64,000 nt of DNA from a bacterium D16-56 (GTDB taxonomy: Bacteria > Bacillota > Clostridia > Lachnospirales > Lachnospiraceae): positions 186,001 through 250,000 of the forward strand of contig RAYY01000002.1 of assembly GCA_003611875.1 (NCBI GenBank), in the 5' to 3' direction. A model generated the notes under the pieces. It made no database searches. It was not told where the DNA came from and worked only from the letters and a program-made list of their open reading frames with translations. The position numbers and the translations under genes were made by a program. This document shows, one piece after another, positions 1-9,188 of the stretch. Each line of letters begins with the position of its first letter. Position 1 is the first letter of the stretch.

Positions 1-2727
1 TTTAATGAACGGAGTGAGAGGTGTGTCTAAGCTGCTGATGGCGCCAATCACATACTTGGTCATATCCCTCTCATCCGGATCAAATTCCTCCAGATACTTT
101 ACAATCCCCTCATAGACCTGATTTGTTTCTGTTAGGTTGGGATCCCGATAAGACACCAGATATCCCTCTCCAGACCGCCCAAAGCCGCTCATACACCCAT
201 ACGCTCCGCCCTTTACCCGGATATTGAGCCACAGATAATCATAGCTTAAGATCACCTGCAAAATCTTTAAGACGCCTGTATACTCATACCCTTTCTTTCG
301 GAAATCTCCACACCGGGCCACGTAATTCACTTGAGAAGATGTTTTTAAGCCTTCATTGCGGTTCTCTACCGGATGGACAAACTCATACCGTTTCCCGCTT
401 CCCTCCGGCAGGCAGTCCGTCAGCTTTCTCATGGAATCAGGCAGCTTCTCATATCCCTTCTCGTCTGCCGTATAGCTGATCAATAGATTGGAGCGGGTAA
501 ACAGTATGCTGCTGACCTGTAAAAGCTTATCCATCACCTGCTCCTTCTTTGCATCAAAGTTCCGGCAGACATCCTCCAAGAACTGAAAATAAGCGGTTCC
601 GCCCACAATTTCGTTAAAATACGCAGTAGGAGAAAAATAGGAAGTGGCCCGTGACACTGCCGTGCTGTGTCCTGCATTTTCCAGTCTCATCTTTGCCCGG
701 GAACGAGTCTCCTCCAAAACCTCCCGAAGACGCTTCTCATCACGAAAAACAGACCGGCACAAAATTTCCTCCAGAATCTCAAATCCAAAATCCAGCCGGT
801 CATACAAGACCCTGACCACTGCCACAAGAGCTCCCGTAAAATGCTCCGGCTCCTTCAGATTCCCATAAGAAGCCACGGAAAAATCCACGCCCCCGCTGTT
901 TAAATAAATCTCACTGGTCAGGTCTGCATAGCTGTAATGCTCCGTATCCACGCCGCCCAGAACCGATTTTAAGAGCCCCACATAGTACAGATCCTCCTGG
1001 GGAACCACATCAGTCCGAAACAAAACCTTCAGATATCCAATCCCCGATGTGAAAATATTGTGGTGCAGCACCGTGATTCCATGCTCCTGTTTTTCGGTCC
1101 AGCAAAGCTTCTCCCCCTGTTTTCCGATATCCTCCCTTTCCAGAAGCGGAATCTTTGCCAGATCCTCCGGAGAAGAAGGCATATCCTGATAAGCCTCCAG
1201 CTCCCTCGTGGCTTTCACAAGCTCTTTCACCTGCCCGCCGCTTAACGATTCCTTGTAGGCAGCAAGGCTTTTTGCCGTCTTCTCCTCCTGCTTTGCCGTC
1301 AAATTTCTCTCAGGGCTTAAGATCACCACTGCCTCAAACGGATTATCCAGAAGATATTCTCGGATCAGGTTTTCAAAATATCCTTCCTCCACCCGCTTTT
1401 TCAGCTCATCAAAGGTATGCTGGTACTCTAAATGCATCATGGGATCCCCGTCATACAGCCAACTGTCCAAGCTTTGTATACCCCACATCAACCCCTTTGG
1501 AGTAGAGCCATAATCCGCTTCCCGGTATTTAAATTCATAATAATTCATACCAGCCATCAGGCTCTTTTTATTGATTCCCTGATCTGCCAGCCTGCGCAGG
1601 GTTCCCTTTACCACTGCCAGAAATTCTCCCCGCTGCTCCCGCCCGGCATCCTTGGCAATCACCGTAAAATAGGGCTGCAGAATCCCGCTCTCATACCCGC
1701 CCAGCACGTCCTTTCCGATTCCGGCATCAAGAAGCGCCTGCTTCAAAGGAGCTCCCGGCGCTCCTAAAAGCGTATATTCCAAAATCTGAAAAGCCACATA
1801 AAGCATAGGGTCCAGATCCGTGCCCACCACAGTGCTTAAAGAAAGATAGGTCTTATTTTCCTCCGGCTCCTCCCCGGTAATGGAGTAAAAAATCTCCCGC
1901 TCCTGCGGCTTTTCAAAAGGCTTCTGCTCCGGAATATGAGAATCCACCTGTCTTTCATCATAATGACACAAGTATTCCTCATCCAGCCAAGTAAGCTTCT
2001 TAGCCATATCCATATTTCCATACAGATAAATATAGCTGTTACTGGGATGGTAATAGCTTCTGTGGAAATCAAGAAACTGCTCATACGTCAGCTCCGGAAT
2101 CGCCTCCGGATCCCCCCCGGAGTCCTTTCCATAACAATTATCCGGAAACAACACACTCTGGGTATACCGATCCAGCATCCCCTCCGGAGAAGAATAAGCC
2201 CCCTTCATCTCATTATACACCACACCATTATAAATAACCGGAGAATCCTCATCCTCCAGCTCATAATGCCATCCCTCCTGCCGGAATATTTTCTCCTCCC
2301 CATAAATATTAGGATGAAGCACCGCATCCATATACACATCCATCAGATTCTGAAAATCCTTATCATTACAGCTGGCCACCGGATAGATCGTCTTATCCGG
2401 ATACGTCATAGCATTTAAAAATGTATTGAGCGACCCCTTCGCCAGCTCCACAAACGGATCCTTCAAAGGAAATTTCTCAGAACCACACAGCACACTATGC
2501 TCCAAAATATGAGGAAGCCCCGTATTATCCTCCGGCGGTGTGCGAAACCCAATACAGAATACCTTGTTCTCATCATCATTACAAATCAAAAATACCCTTG
2601 CCTTTGTCTTCCTATGCTCCAGAACAATTCCCTCCGACTGGATCTCCTCCAACATCCGATGCTCCGTCACCCGATAAGCCTTAAGCCCTTCCAGCCCCTC
2701 CAACTGACTGCTTTTTCCATTCTCCAT
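1..2727 (-). CDS. M16C family zinc metallopeptidase (presequence-protease/insulinase type), 3' end outside window
   Basis: Large peptide-degrading metalloprotease; 909 codons lie in the window and the C-terminus runs off at base 1. The inverted zinc motif HILEH is visible at residues 73-77 (His73, Glu76, His77), followed by the family block SVLCGSEKFPLKDP. The family is usually about 970-980 residues, so roughly 65 residues are missing. The start is the ATG at 2727, preceded by AAAGGAGAATGAT. No signal peptide is visible, so a cytosolic oligopeptidase is likely. It is the last gene of a minus-strand series, 164 bp after the YdcF-like gene. The family is clear; substrates in bacteria are not established by this sequence. 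Confidence 0.93.
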   Translation of the reverse strand, partial: MENGKSSQLEGLEGLKAYRVTEHRMLEEIQSEGIVLEHRKTKARVFLICNDDENKVFCIGFRTPPEDNTGLPHILEHSVLCGSEKFPLKDPFVELAKGSLNTFLNAMTYPDKTIYPVASCNDKDFQNLMDVYMDAVLHPNIYGEEKIFRQEGWHYELEDEDSPVIYNGVVYNEMKGAYSSPEGMLDRYTQSVLFPDNCYGKDSGGDPEAIPELTYEQFLDFHRSYYHPSNSYIYLYGNMDMAKKLTWLDEEYLCHYDERQVDSHIPEQKPFEKPQEREIFYSITGEEPEENKTYLSLSTVVGTDLDPMLYVAFQILEYTLLGAPGAPLKQALLDAGIGKDVLGGYESGILQPYFTVIAKDAGREQRGEFLAVVKGTLRRLADQGINKKSLMAGMNYYEFKYREADYGSTPKGLMWGIQSLDSWLYDGDPMMHLEYQHTFDELKKRVEEGYFENLIREYLLDNPFEAVVILSPERNLTAKQEEKTAKSLAAYKESLSGGQVKELVKATRELEAYQDMPSSPEDLAKIPLLEREDIGKQGEKLCWTEKQEHGITVLHHNIFTSGIGYLKVLFRTDVVPQEDLYYVGLLKSVLGGVDTEHYSYADLTSEIYLNSGGVDFSVASYGNLKEPEHFTGALVAVVRVLYDRLDFGFEILEEILCRSVFRDEKRLREVLEETRSRAKMRLENAGHSTAVSRATSYFSPTAYFNEIVGGTAYFQFLEDVCRNFDAKKEQVMDKLLQVSSILFTRSNLLISYTADEKGYEKLPDSMRKLTDCLPEGSGKRYEFVHPVENRNEGLKTSSQVNYVARCGDFRKKGYEYTGVLKILQVILSYDYLWLNIRVKGGAYGCMSGFGRSGEGYLVSYRDPNLTETNQVYEGIVKYLEEFDPDERDMTKYVIGAISSLDTPLTPFIK

Positions 2728-2891
2728 ATATCATTCTCCTTTTCCATAATTAAACCACCAACTGCCAGCATCACCCTTCCCCATAACCTAGCCGGGAGCG
2801 GCATCCCCTCCCCAAGGCTGCGTCCCCCTCAAAACATCTTCCCCCAATCCCCCCGATTCATACCTCCCATAAAAAGTCTCAAAATCCTCCT

Positions 2892-3728
2892 CTACAAATT
2901 CCCCGCCAGTCTCTCTTTCAATATCGCCAGCCCATCCCGAAAGCAAAGATGAAAAAACAACACCTTATCAGAGGGCGCGGCAATCCCACACACATCCTCC
3001 ATCCCCTGCTTTTTGGCAATCTGCAGCGCCCGGTAAAGATGAAAATTACTAGTAAGAATCCCTACCTGATGCGTACTCCTATGCTCCACCCCCATCACAA
3101 ACGGAAGATATGCCGGCAGCGTCCTGTCGTCCTGATGATTCTCCTGTTTCCTCTGGCTCCTCATCTCCTCAATCAAAAGCCGGCTGTAAGCAATATTCTC
3201 CACAGTGCTTAAAGACTGAACCTCCAGAACCATCCGCTCGTCCGGCACCCCTTTTTCCAGCAGATACCTGCGCATGGCCACAGCCTCCACCACCTCGTCA
3301 TTCTCAGACCGGCCCCCCGATAAAATCAAGGTAGTCTCCGGATTCTGCAGCACATACTCCGCCGCCTTGTCAAGCCGCAGCCGCAAGGTCTTTCCCGGTG
3401 CATCCCCCTTTACAGACGCCCCCAGCACGATCACATACTCCAGCCCCGCCTCTGCCACCTGAGGAATCCGGCTTAAAATCAGAATCTGAAGCACCGTCAT
3501 CACCACCATTCCCAGCCCGCACAACGTGACCAGCGAAACCGGAAGACGCAGAGGCAGCTTCTTCGGATATTTCTGATAATACCTGACGCACCATGCCGTT
3601 GCCCCTAAGCCTCCTGCAAACAAAAGCCAGATCAATACATGGGCCGTCCCGATTCCCGAATATACCAGAATGGCAATAAAATAAACAAGGCAAAGCACTG
3701 CCCCTGCCGCCAGAATCCAGGTCAACAT
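2892..3728 (-). CDS. YdcF/SanA-like DUF218 membrane protein
   Basis: 278-residue protein with three N-terminal membrane segments (about 1-22, 28-48 and 64-86), then a DUF218 (ElyC/SanA/YdcF) domain at about 98-265. Family blocks visible are YVIVLGASVKG, the ILSGG strand followed by an acidic SENDEVVEA turn, and the LTSNFHLYRA helix. DUF218 proteins have been linked to envelope precursor handling, but the reaction is unknown. The start ATG at 3728 has GGAGG 7 bp upstream. It sits between the U32-protein gene (52 bp away) and the M16C peptidase in the same direction, so co-transcription is likely. Confidence 0.85.
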   Translation of the reverse strand: MLTWILAAGAVLCLVYFIAILVYSGIGTAHVLIWLLFAGGLGATAWCVRYYQKYPKKLPLRLPVSLVTLCGLGMVVMTVLQILILSRIPQVAEAGLEYVIVLGASVKGDAPGKTLRLRLDKAAEYVLQNPETTLILSGGRSENDEVVEAVAMRRYLLEKGVPDERMVLEVQSLSTVENIAYSRLLIEEMRSQRKQENHQDDRTLPAYLPFVMGVEHRSTHQVGILTSNFHLYRALQIAKKQGMEDVCGIAAPSDKVLFFHLCFRDGLAILKERLAGNL

Positions 3729-3780
3729 CCCTTTTCCTCCTCGTCTCCTTCTCTGATTCTCATAACACGAATCTCCTTGG

Positions 3781-5007
3781 TCAAATCTCTGCCCTTCTCA
3801 GAATATCATACTCCTTCAGCCCGACTCCCAAATCCACATACAGAACCTGCCTGGCATGAGGCGCATTTTCCATGGAAGCTCCTTCCTCATCCTCAATCCC
3901 CAAAACCTTCACCATCAGATTCTGTCCGTCCGGCTTCATGACCTCAATCTCCTCCCCCAGCCAGAACTTATTCTTCTGGCGGATCCTGCATCTTCCGTCG
4001 GGCCTTACCTGCTCAACGGTTCCCAGGTACGTATAATTCTTCTGGTATGTGCTGCTTCCATAGATCTGGGCGCTTTCATCCGGCTTTCCAAAATAAAACC
4101 CTGTGGTAAACTGCCGGTTCGTGCATTTTTCGATCTCCTCCTGATACCAATTCAGATTTGCCTGGTATTTGTCCGGATCCTCCAGGTAATCATCTATGGC
4201 CTTCCGGTAAGCCCGTGTCACCACTGCCACATAGAGGGCTGTTTTCATCCTTCCCTCCACCTTAAAGCTGTTGATCCCGGCTGATACCATCTCCGGAATA
4301 TGCTGGATCATGCACAAATCCTTGGAATTAAAAATAAAAGTCCCTCTCTCATTTTCAAATACCGGCATATATTCTCCCGGACGAGTCTCCTCCATCAGCC
4401 CATAGCTCCACCGGCAGGGATGGGTACAGGCTCCCCGGTTGGCATCCCTTCCTGCCAGAAAGCTGCTGAGCAGGCACCGGCCCGAATAAGAAATACACAT
4501 GGCGCCATGGACAAAGCTTTCAATCTCCATCTCCTCTGGGATCCTTTCCCGAATCTCCCGAATTTCCTTTAAGGACAATTCTCTTGCCGACACCACCCGC
4601 TTTGCCCCCAGCCCATACCAAAACTGGTAAGTGCCGTAATTCGTATTGTTGGCCTGGGTGCTGATGTGAATGTCAATCTCCGGCACCTCCTGCCTTGCAA
4701 TGGAAAAAATCCCCGGATCGGATATGATCAATGCATCCGGCCCATACTCTCTCAGCTCCTGAAAATATTCCCTTGCCTTGTCCAGATCCTCATTGTGAGC
4801 CAGAATATTGGCCGTAACATAAACCCGCACCCCATGGTCATGGGCATAGGCGATCCCCTGCCGGATCTCCTCCCCGGTAAAATTCTTCGCTTTGGCGCGG
4901 AGTCCAAAAGCCTCTCCTCCCAGATACACCGCATCCGCGCCGTACATAACTGCTGTTCGTAAAATATCCAGACTTCCCGCCGGAATCAAAAGCTCAACCC
5001 TTCTCAA
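3781..5007 (-). CDS. trhP: U32 peptidase-family tRNA hydroxylation protein (TrhP/YrrO-like)
   Basis: 408-residue U32-family protein. Members next to trmR in Bacillus (TrhP1/TrhP2, formerly YrrN/YrrO) are needed for 5-hydroxyuridine at tRNA position 34, using prephenate. Four conserved cysteines fit a [4Fe-4S] site: Cys171 and Cys178 in the signature ESFVHGAMCISYSGRC, then Cys194 and Cys198. A C-terminal U32 collagenase-like domain follows from about 300. The start is TTG at 5007 with GGAGAG upstream, and it overlaps the end of trmR by 14 bp, suggesting translational coupling. One U32 gene is present here, whereas Bacillus has two in tandem. Assignment to the tRNA role rests on family plus synteny. 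Confidence 0.85.
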   Translation of the reverse strand: MRRVELLIPAGSLDILRTAVMYGADAVYLGGEAFGLRAKAKNFTGEEIRQGIAYAHDHGVRVYVTANILAHNEDLDKAREYFQELREYGPDALIISDPGIFSIARQEVPEIDIHISTQANNTNYGTYQFWYGLGAKRVVSARELSLKEIREIRERIPEEMEIESFVHGAMCISYSGRCLLSSFLAGRDANRGACTHPCRWSYGLMEETRPGEYMPVFENERGTFIFNSKDLCMIQHIPEMVSAGINSFKVEGRMKTALYVAVVTRAYRKAIDDYLEDPDKYQANLNWYQEEIEKCTNRQFTTGFYFGKPDESAQIYGSSTYQKNYTYLGTVEQVRPDGRCRIRQKNKFWLGEEIEVMKPDGQNLMVKVLGIEDEEGASMENAPHARQVLYVDLGVGLKEYDILRRAEI

Positions 5008-5686
5008 TCTGCTGTCTCTCCTCCATAAAAAAGGGGGTGTGCTGCCCCCGCTTTACACTGACTGCCACCCCGTCTCCTACAGGCAGAATGGCTGTCTCCA
5101 GCTTTGCACTGTGCTTCAGCTCATAAAGATATTCCCTCATCCTGCCATGAATCGTCCGCTCTCTCCTCTCCACCGCAAAACGCGACTCAAAAATATCTCC
5201 GTCCTGAAATACATTGTCTGAAAACAGCATTGCCCCCGTCCCCATCAGTTCCAGGACTCTTGGAAGCCAGGAAAGATACTGCCCCTTTGCCCCGTCCATG
5301 AAAACAAAGCCAAAAGGGCCGGAAAGACGGGACAGCACATCTTTTGCATCCCCCTCCATCAGGGTAATCCTGTGCTCCATGCCTGCCTGGCAAAAATGCT
5401 CTCGTGCCAGGCAAACCCTGGGCGCGTAATTCTCAATGGTAATGATCTCAGCATCCTCTGGCATTACCTGGGCCATCAAAAGAGCTGAATATCCCACTGC
5501 TGTGCCTATCTCCAGAATTCGGGCCGGCTGTACCGCCGTCACCATGGTCCGCAAAAAAGCGGCAGTTTCCGGGCGGATAATCGGCACATGATTCCTTCTG
5601 GCTTCCCTGGCAATGTCCTCACAAAGCTTGCCATATCCTTTCTCAAGAGAAACGATATAGTCTGCAATACGGTCTGCATCCGCCAT
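4994..5686 (-). CDS. trmR: tRNA 5-hydroxyuridine methyltransferase TrmR (O-methyltransferase family)
   Basis: SAM-dependent methyltransferase that in Bacillus (YrrM) converts ho5U34 to mo5U34 in tRNA, acting after the U32 protein encoded directly downstream. Motif I ILEIGTAVGYS lies at about 57-67; the metal/SAM-binding strand FVFMDGAKGQY and the LFSDN motif follow. I choose the ATG at 5686 because the AGGGGG box is then 7 bp upstream; an ATG at 5692 and a TTG at 5707 are in frame but lack spacing. The gene overlaps the U32 gene by 14 bp and follows the MltG-like gene by about 30 bp. Order mltG-trmR-U32 matches Bacillus. Confidence 0.88.
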   Translation of the reverse strand: MADADRIADYIVSLEKGYGKLCEDIAREARRNHVPIIRPETAAFLRTMVTAVQPARILEIGTAVGYSALLMAQVMPEDAEIITIENYAPRVCLAREHFCQAGMEHRITLMEGDAKDVLSRLSGPFGFVFMDGAKGQYLSWLPRVLELMGTGAMLFSDNVFQDGDIFESRFAVERRERTIHGRMREYLYELKHSAKLETAILPVGDGVAVSVKRGQHTPFFMEERQQIEKG

Positions 5687-5718
5687 ATTCATTCCCCCTG
5701 CCGGCAAAGTTTATCATA

Positions 5719-6231
5719 CTACTCCGCCCCCTCTTCTCCCAGCCAGACATCCTGCTCCGGTTCGCCGTCTCCACTCTCCTGTACGCCATCCTGGGTCTCG
5801 GAAGAATCAGTCCGGGAAGCCCGGGTGGAGGTAGTGCCTGCCTTGGTCTCCTCTGTCTCCGGCTTTACATTCAAAATTTGTAAAATCTCCTTGGAAGTCA
5901 TGGAAGTACTAAGCTCATAAGTCCCCGGATAGGTTTCATAGTCATAAAACCACATCTGAATCTGAACCGCATATTCATTTTTAATAAGCCCCACGTCTTT
6001 TAAAAGCTTTGCCGTCTCTGCTGTGGTCTGCCCCTCTGGTATGGTCAGTGCATACCGGGTTCCCGGCGACGGCTCCATGGCCGTGGCATAAAACACCTCA
6101 TGTCCAAAAGCATATCCGCGGCTTATCCCTTCCACCAGCAAAAGAATCACCAATGCATACAAAATCAGCTTTCCTGAAATTCCGATAATGGTTCCAGTGA
6201 TGGCATTGATTTCCTTTGTGATCTGACTCAT
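5719..6231 (-). CDS. Short MltG/YceG-like membrane protein without catalytic domain
   Basis: 170 residues. One membrane helix (about 19-36), a short extracytoplasmic region with a LysM/YceG-N-like fold (IPEGQTTAETAKLLKDVGLI, then YPGTYELSTSMTSKEIL), and an acidic Ser/Thr/Glu-rich tail from about 125. Full MltG endolytic transglycosylases are about 330-380 residues and carry a catalytic glutamate domain that is absent here, so lytic activity is unlikely. Its place between RNase J and trmR is exactly that of mltG in Bacillus, so this is probably the reduced clostridial counterpart. The start ATG at 6231 has AAAGGG upstream. Confidence 0.75.
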   Translation of the reverse strand: MSQITKEINAITGTIIGISGKLILYALVILLLVEGISRGYAFGHEVFYATAMEPSPGTRYALTIPEGQTTAETAKLLKDVGLIKNEYAVQIQMWFYDYETYPGTYELSTSMTSKEILQILNVKPETEETKAGTTSTRASRTDSSETQDGVQESGDGEPEQDVWLGEEGAE

Positions 6232-6253
6232 ATTCCCTTTACCGCCTTTCCTC

Positions 6254-8230
6254 CTACTCGACCTCCATAATGATCGGCAGAATCATGGGATTGCGCTTCA
6301 TCCGTTTCCACAGAAAGTCACTCAAGCTGTCCCGAATAAGATTCTTCATCTTGCCCCAGTCTGTCAGGCGGCGGTCCAGGCAATCCATGACAGCCTCATC
6401 CACCACCCGCTTTGCCTCATCCAGAAGGTCCTCTGACTCCCGCACATAGACAAACCCACGGGACACAATATCCGGACCGGCCAAAAGCTGGTTGCTGTAC
6501 TTTTCCAGGGTAAGCACCACAATGATGATTCCGTTCTGAGCCAGGTTCTGACGGTCCCGAAGCACAATGTTCCCTACGTCTCCCACGCCAAGCCCGTCCA
6601 CAAGAATACCGCCGGACTGGACATGTCCCGTAATTCTGCAGGAATCCGCCCCGATCTCCACCACGTCTCCGGACGACATCAAAAGGACATTTTCCTTGGG
6701 AACCCCCATGGACAGGGCAATCCCCCGATTGGCCACTAAATGACGGTACTCACCGTGAACCGGAAGGGCAAACCTGGGATGAAGAAGAGCATACATCAGC
6801 TTGATCTCCTCCTGGCAGGCATGGCCTGACACATGAGTATCCTGAAAGATCACCTCTGCCCCCTTTTGGGACAGCTCGTTGATCACCTTGGACACAGCCT
6901 TCTCATTGCCTGGTATGGGGGTAGAGCTGAAAATCACCACATCGTTAGGCTTGATGGAAACCTTCCGGTGCAGGTTGGAGGCCATGCGGGACAAGGCTGC
7001 CATGGATTCTCCCTGGCTCCCTGTGGTGATCAGCACAGTCTGTTCGTCTGTATAATTCTTAAGCTCCTCAATATCAATCAGCGTTCCGTCCGGAATACTG
7101 ATGTATCCCAACTCACTGGCCGTACCGATCACATTGACCATGCTGCGGCCCTCCACCACTACCTTTCTGCCATATTTGTAGGCAGAATTAATAATCTGCT
7201 GAACCCGGTCCACATTGGAGGCAAAGGTTGCCACAATGATCCGATTGGTCTTGTGCTCCGCAAAAATGGCATCAAAGGTCCTGCCCACGGTCCGCTCTGA
7301 GGCCGTAAATCCGGCGCGGATGGCATTGGTAGAATCACTCATGAGCGCCAGGACGCCCTTTTTCCCCAGCTCCGCAAACCGCTGCAGGTCTGCCGCATCT
7401 CCAAACACCGGCGTATAGTCGATCTTAAAGTCTCCCGTGTGGACGATCACCCCTGCCGGGGTAAAGATCGCTAAGGCCGCCGCGTCGGCAATGCTGTGGT
7501 TGGTCTTAATAAACTCTACCCGGAAGCATCCTAAATTAATGGACTGTCCGTGGCGCACCACCTTTCTCTTGGTGGATTTCATCAGGTTATGCTCTTTTAA
7601 CTTATTCTCAATCAGTCCGATGGTCAGCTTTGTCCCATAAACCGGTACATTGACCTTCTGCAGAATATAGGGCAGGGCGCCGATATGGTCTTCATGGCCA
7701 TGGGTAATCACGAACCCCTTTACCTTGCTTAGATTCTGCTCCAGATAGGTCACATCCGGAATGACCAAATCGATTCCCAGCATATCATCTGTGGGAAAGG
7801 ACAGGCCGCAGTCCACGACAATAATATTGTCCTCATATTCAAAAGCCGTGATATTCATCCCGATCTGCTCCAAACCGCCCAGCGGAATGATCTTGATCCT
7901 AGGCTGTTCTCCCCCTGCCTGATTCTTCTCTCCTCTTTTCTGTTCCTTCACGCTCTTACTATCCCGATTCTCCATACCATGCGGCACAACATGCCCCTGC
8001 TCAAAAGGAGCATGTATTAAGGTATGTCCTTTGGGTATCCCTTCCCGAGATTCCCTGTGGTCTCTTAAATCCCTTTGGTCTTTGCTGTCTTTTGGTTCTC
8101 TCTGATCCTTAAAATCTCTGCTTCCCTTTGTCTCTTTATGATTTTTCCCGTTCCTTTGACTTTTTCCGTTCTGATTTCCATTTTGATTTCCGCTTTGATT
8201 TTTCACGTCTCTCTGATTTTCTGTTCTCAA
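6254..8230 (-). CDS. rnjA: Ribonuclease J with a long low-complexity N-terminal extension
   Basis: Metallo-beta-lactamase/beta-CASP ribonuclease of 658 residues; RNase J degrades and matures mRNA and rRNA with 5'-exo and endonuclease activity. The zinc motif THGHEDH is at 176-182, and the beta-CASP and C-terminal domains are complete (DTHVSGHAC, HGEYRHL). Residues 1-106 are unusual: an Asn/Gln-rich then Lys/Arg/Asp/Glu-rich tract with repeated GNQNG and KDQRD-like units, before the conserved start at PRIKIIPLGGLEQIG. Typical RNase J is about 555 residues. The start is TTG at 8230 with GGAGG 7 bp upstream, overlapping the stop of an open tail that follows the Fur gene. Confidence 0.95.
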   Translation of the reverse strand: MRTENQRDVKNQSGNQNGNQNGKSQRNGKNHKETKGSRDFKDQREPKDSKDQRDLRDHRESREGIPKGHTLIHAPFEQGHVVPHGMENRDSKSVKEQKRGEKNQAGGEQPRIKIIPLGGLEQIGMNITAFEYEDNIIVVDCGLSFPTDDMLGIDLVIPDVTYLEQNLSKVKGFVITHGHEDHIGALPYILQKVNVPVYGTKLTIGLIENKLKEHNLMKSTKRKVVRHGQSINLGCFRVEFIKTNHSIADAAALAIFTPAGVIVHTGDFKIDYTPVFGDAADLQRFAELGKKGVLALMSDSTNAIRAGFTASERTVGRTFDAIFAEHKTNRIIVATFASNVDRVQQIINSAYKYGRKVVVEGRSMVNVIGTASELGYISIPDGTLIDIEELKNYTDEQTVLITTGSQGESMAALSRMASNLHRKVSIKPNDVVIFSSTPIPGNEKAVSKVINELSQKGAEVIFQDTHVSGHACQEEIKLMYALLHPRFALPVHGEYRHLVANRGIALSMGVPKENVLLMSSGDVVEIGADSCRITGHVQSGGILVDGLGVGDVGNIVLRDRQNLAQNGIIIVVLTLEKYSNQLLAGPDIVSRGFVYVRESEDLLDEAKRVVDEAVMDCLDRRLTDWGKMKNLIRDSLSDFLWKRMKRNPMILPIIMEVE

Positions 8231-8343
8231 TTCGATTCCTCCATGATCTCCTTTGCAGCAGCCAAGACAGCAGGCTTTGCTGCTTTCCTTTCCGCGGCAC
8301 CCTTCCTCGCCCCAGGCTGCCGCCTTTTCTCAGCCGAAACGGC

Positions 8344-8808
8344 TTAAATATTCTTTCTGACGCTCTCTTTTTCCTTTGTACAATCCCTGCAGTACCCGGT
8401 CAGCTTGACTTCATGATCCGTCACGGTAAATCCTGCCGTGTCATAAAGCGCCTGCTCCAGCGTCTCCAGCAGATCCCCTTCAAAGGAAAGCACCTTCCCG
8501 CACTTTTTGCAGATGGCATGATGATGATGATGGCGTTTAACCTCAGCAGCATTTCCCAGCTCATAGCGCACAAACCCGTCGTCAAAGCTTACCTTGTCGA
8601 TCACATTCAATTCCACTAAAACCTGTACCGTGCGGTAAATGGTGGCCAATCCAATCTCCGAATATTTGTCTTTTGCCAGTTCATAGATTTCTTCTGCCGT
8701 CAGGTGTTCCCCCGGATGGTCTGCTATGGTCTCCAGCACCAGCAAACGCTGATTAGTAACCTTCAGCCCGCGCTCCCGCAGTATTGCTTTAAAAAGATCC
8801 TGTTCCAT
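8344..8808 (-). CDS. Fur-family metal- or peroxide-responsive repressor
   Basis: 154 residues: winged helix at about 10-85 (GLATIYRTVQVLVE recognition region), then a dimerisation domain with a five-histidine run and two CxxC pairs (CKKC and CRDC) that would hold structural zinc. The sequence alone does not separate Fur, PerR and Zur. The ATG at 8808 has GGGAGAGG just upstream. After its TAA stop the same frame stays open for 38 Ala/Lys/Arg-rich codons and ends in a TGA that overlaps the RNase J start, so this tail may be a lost or read-through extension. Confidence 0.88.
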   Translation of the reverse strand: MEQDLFKAILRERGLKVTNQRLLVLETIADHPGEHLTAEEIYELAKDKYSEIGLATIYRTVQVLVELNVIDKVSFDDGFVRYELGNAAEVKRHHHHHAICKKCGKVLSFEGDLLETLEQALYDTAGFTVTDHEVKLTGYCRDCTKEKESVRKNI

Positions 8809-8851
8809 ACCTCTCCCTTATTACGTGTCTGGGCATTTGACACCGCCGGTC

Positions 8852-9124
8852 TTATTTTTGAAGCTCTACCTCCGCATCCTCTAAAAGCTCCGAAAAGATC
8901 CGATACAAATAATCCAGCTCATCATCATTTTCCACAAACTCATAGACAGCCTCGCTGTCTGCAGAACCTGACATGTCCTTAAGGACATAGCATTCCCCGT
9001 CCTCGCCCTCTTTTGCGTCCGTCACCATCAGGTAATTCATCCCGTTGATCTTGGTTTCCTCCAGCACATAAAATTCCACTGCTTCTCCCGTATCCGTCAG
9101 AAGCGTAATTCTTTCCTCCTGCAT
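8852..9124 (-). CDS. DUF1292 protein (YrzB-like)
   Basis: 90-residue acidic protein. It matches the DUF1292/YrzB family by the pattern ITLLTDTGEAVEFYVLEE, then NGMNYLMVTD and an Asp/Glu-rich C-terminus. Function is unknown. It sits between ruvX and the Fur/RNase J genes, as yrzB follows ruvX (yrrK) in Bacillus. I start at the ATG at 9124, which has GGGGG upstream at proper spacing; an in-frame ATG at 9139 lies on that site. Confidence 0.82.
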   Translation of the reverse strand: MQEERITLLTDTGEAVEFYVLEETKINGMNYLMVTDAKEGEDGECYVLKDMSGSADSEAVYEFVENDDELDYLYRIFSELLEDAEVELQK

Positions 9125-9188
9125 CACGTTTACCCCCATTCTGTGTACGCTTCATAGCATATACAGGCATGGATGAAATGTTTTTCTT

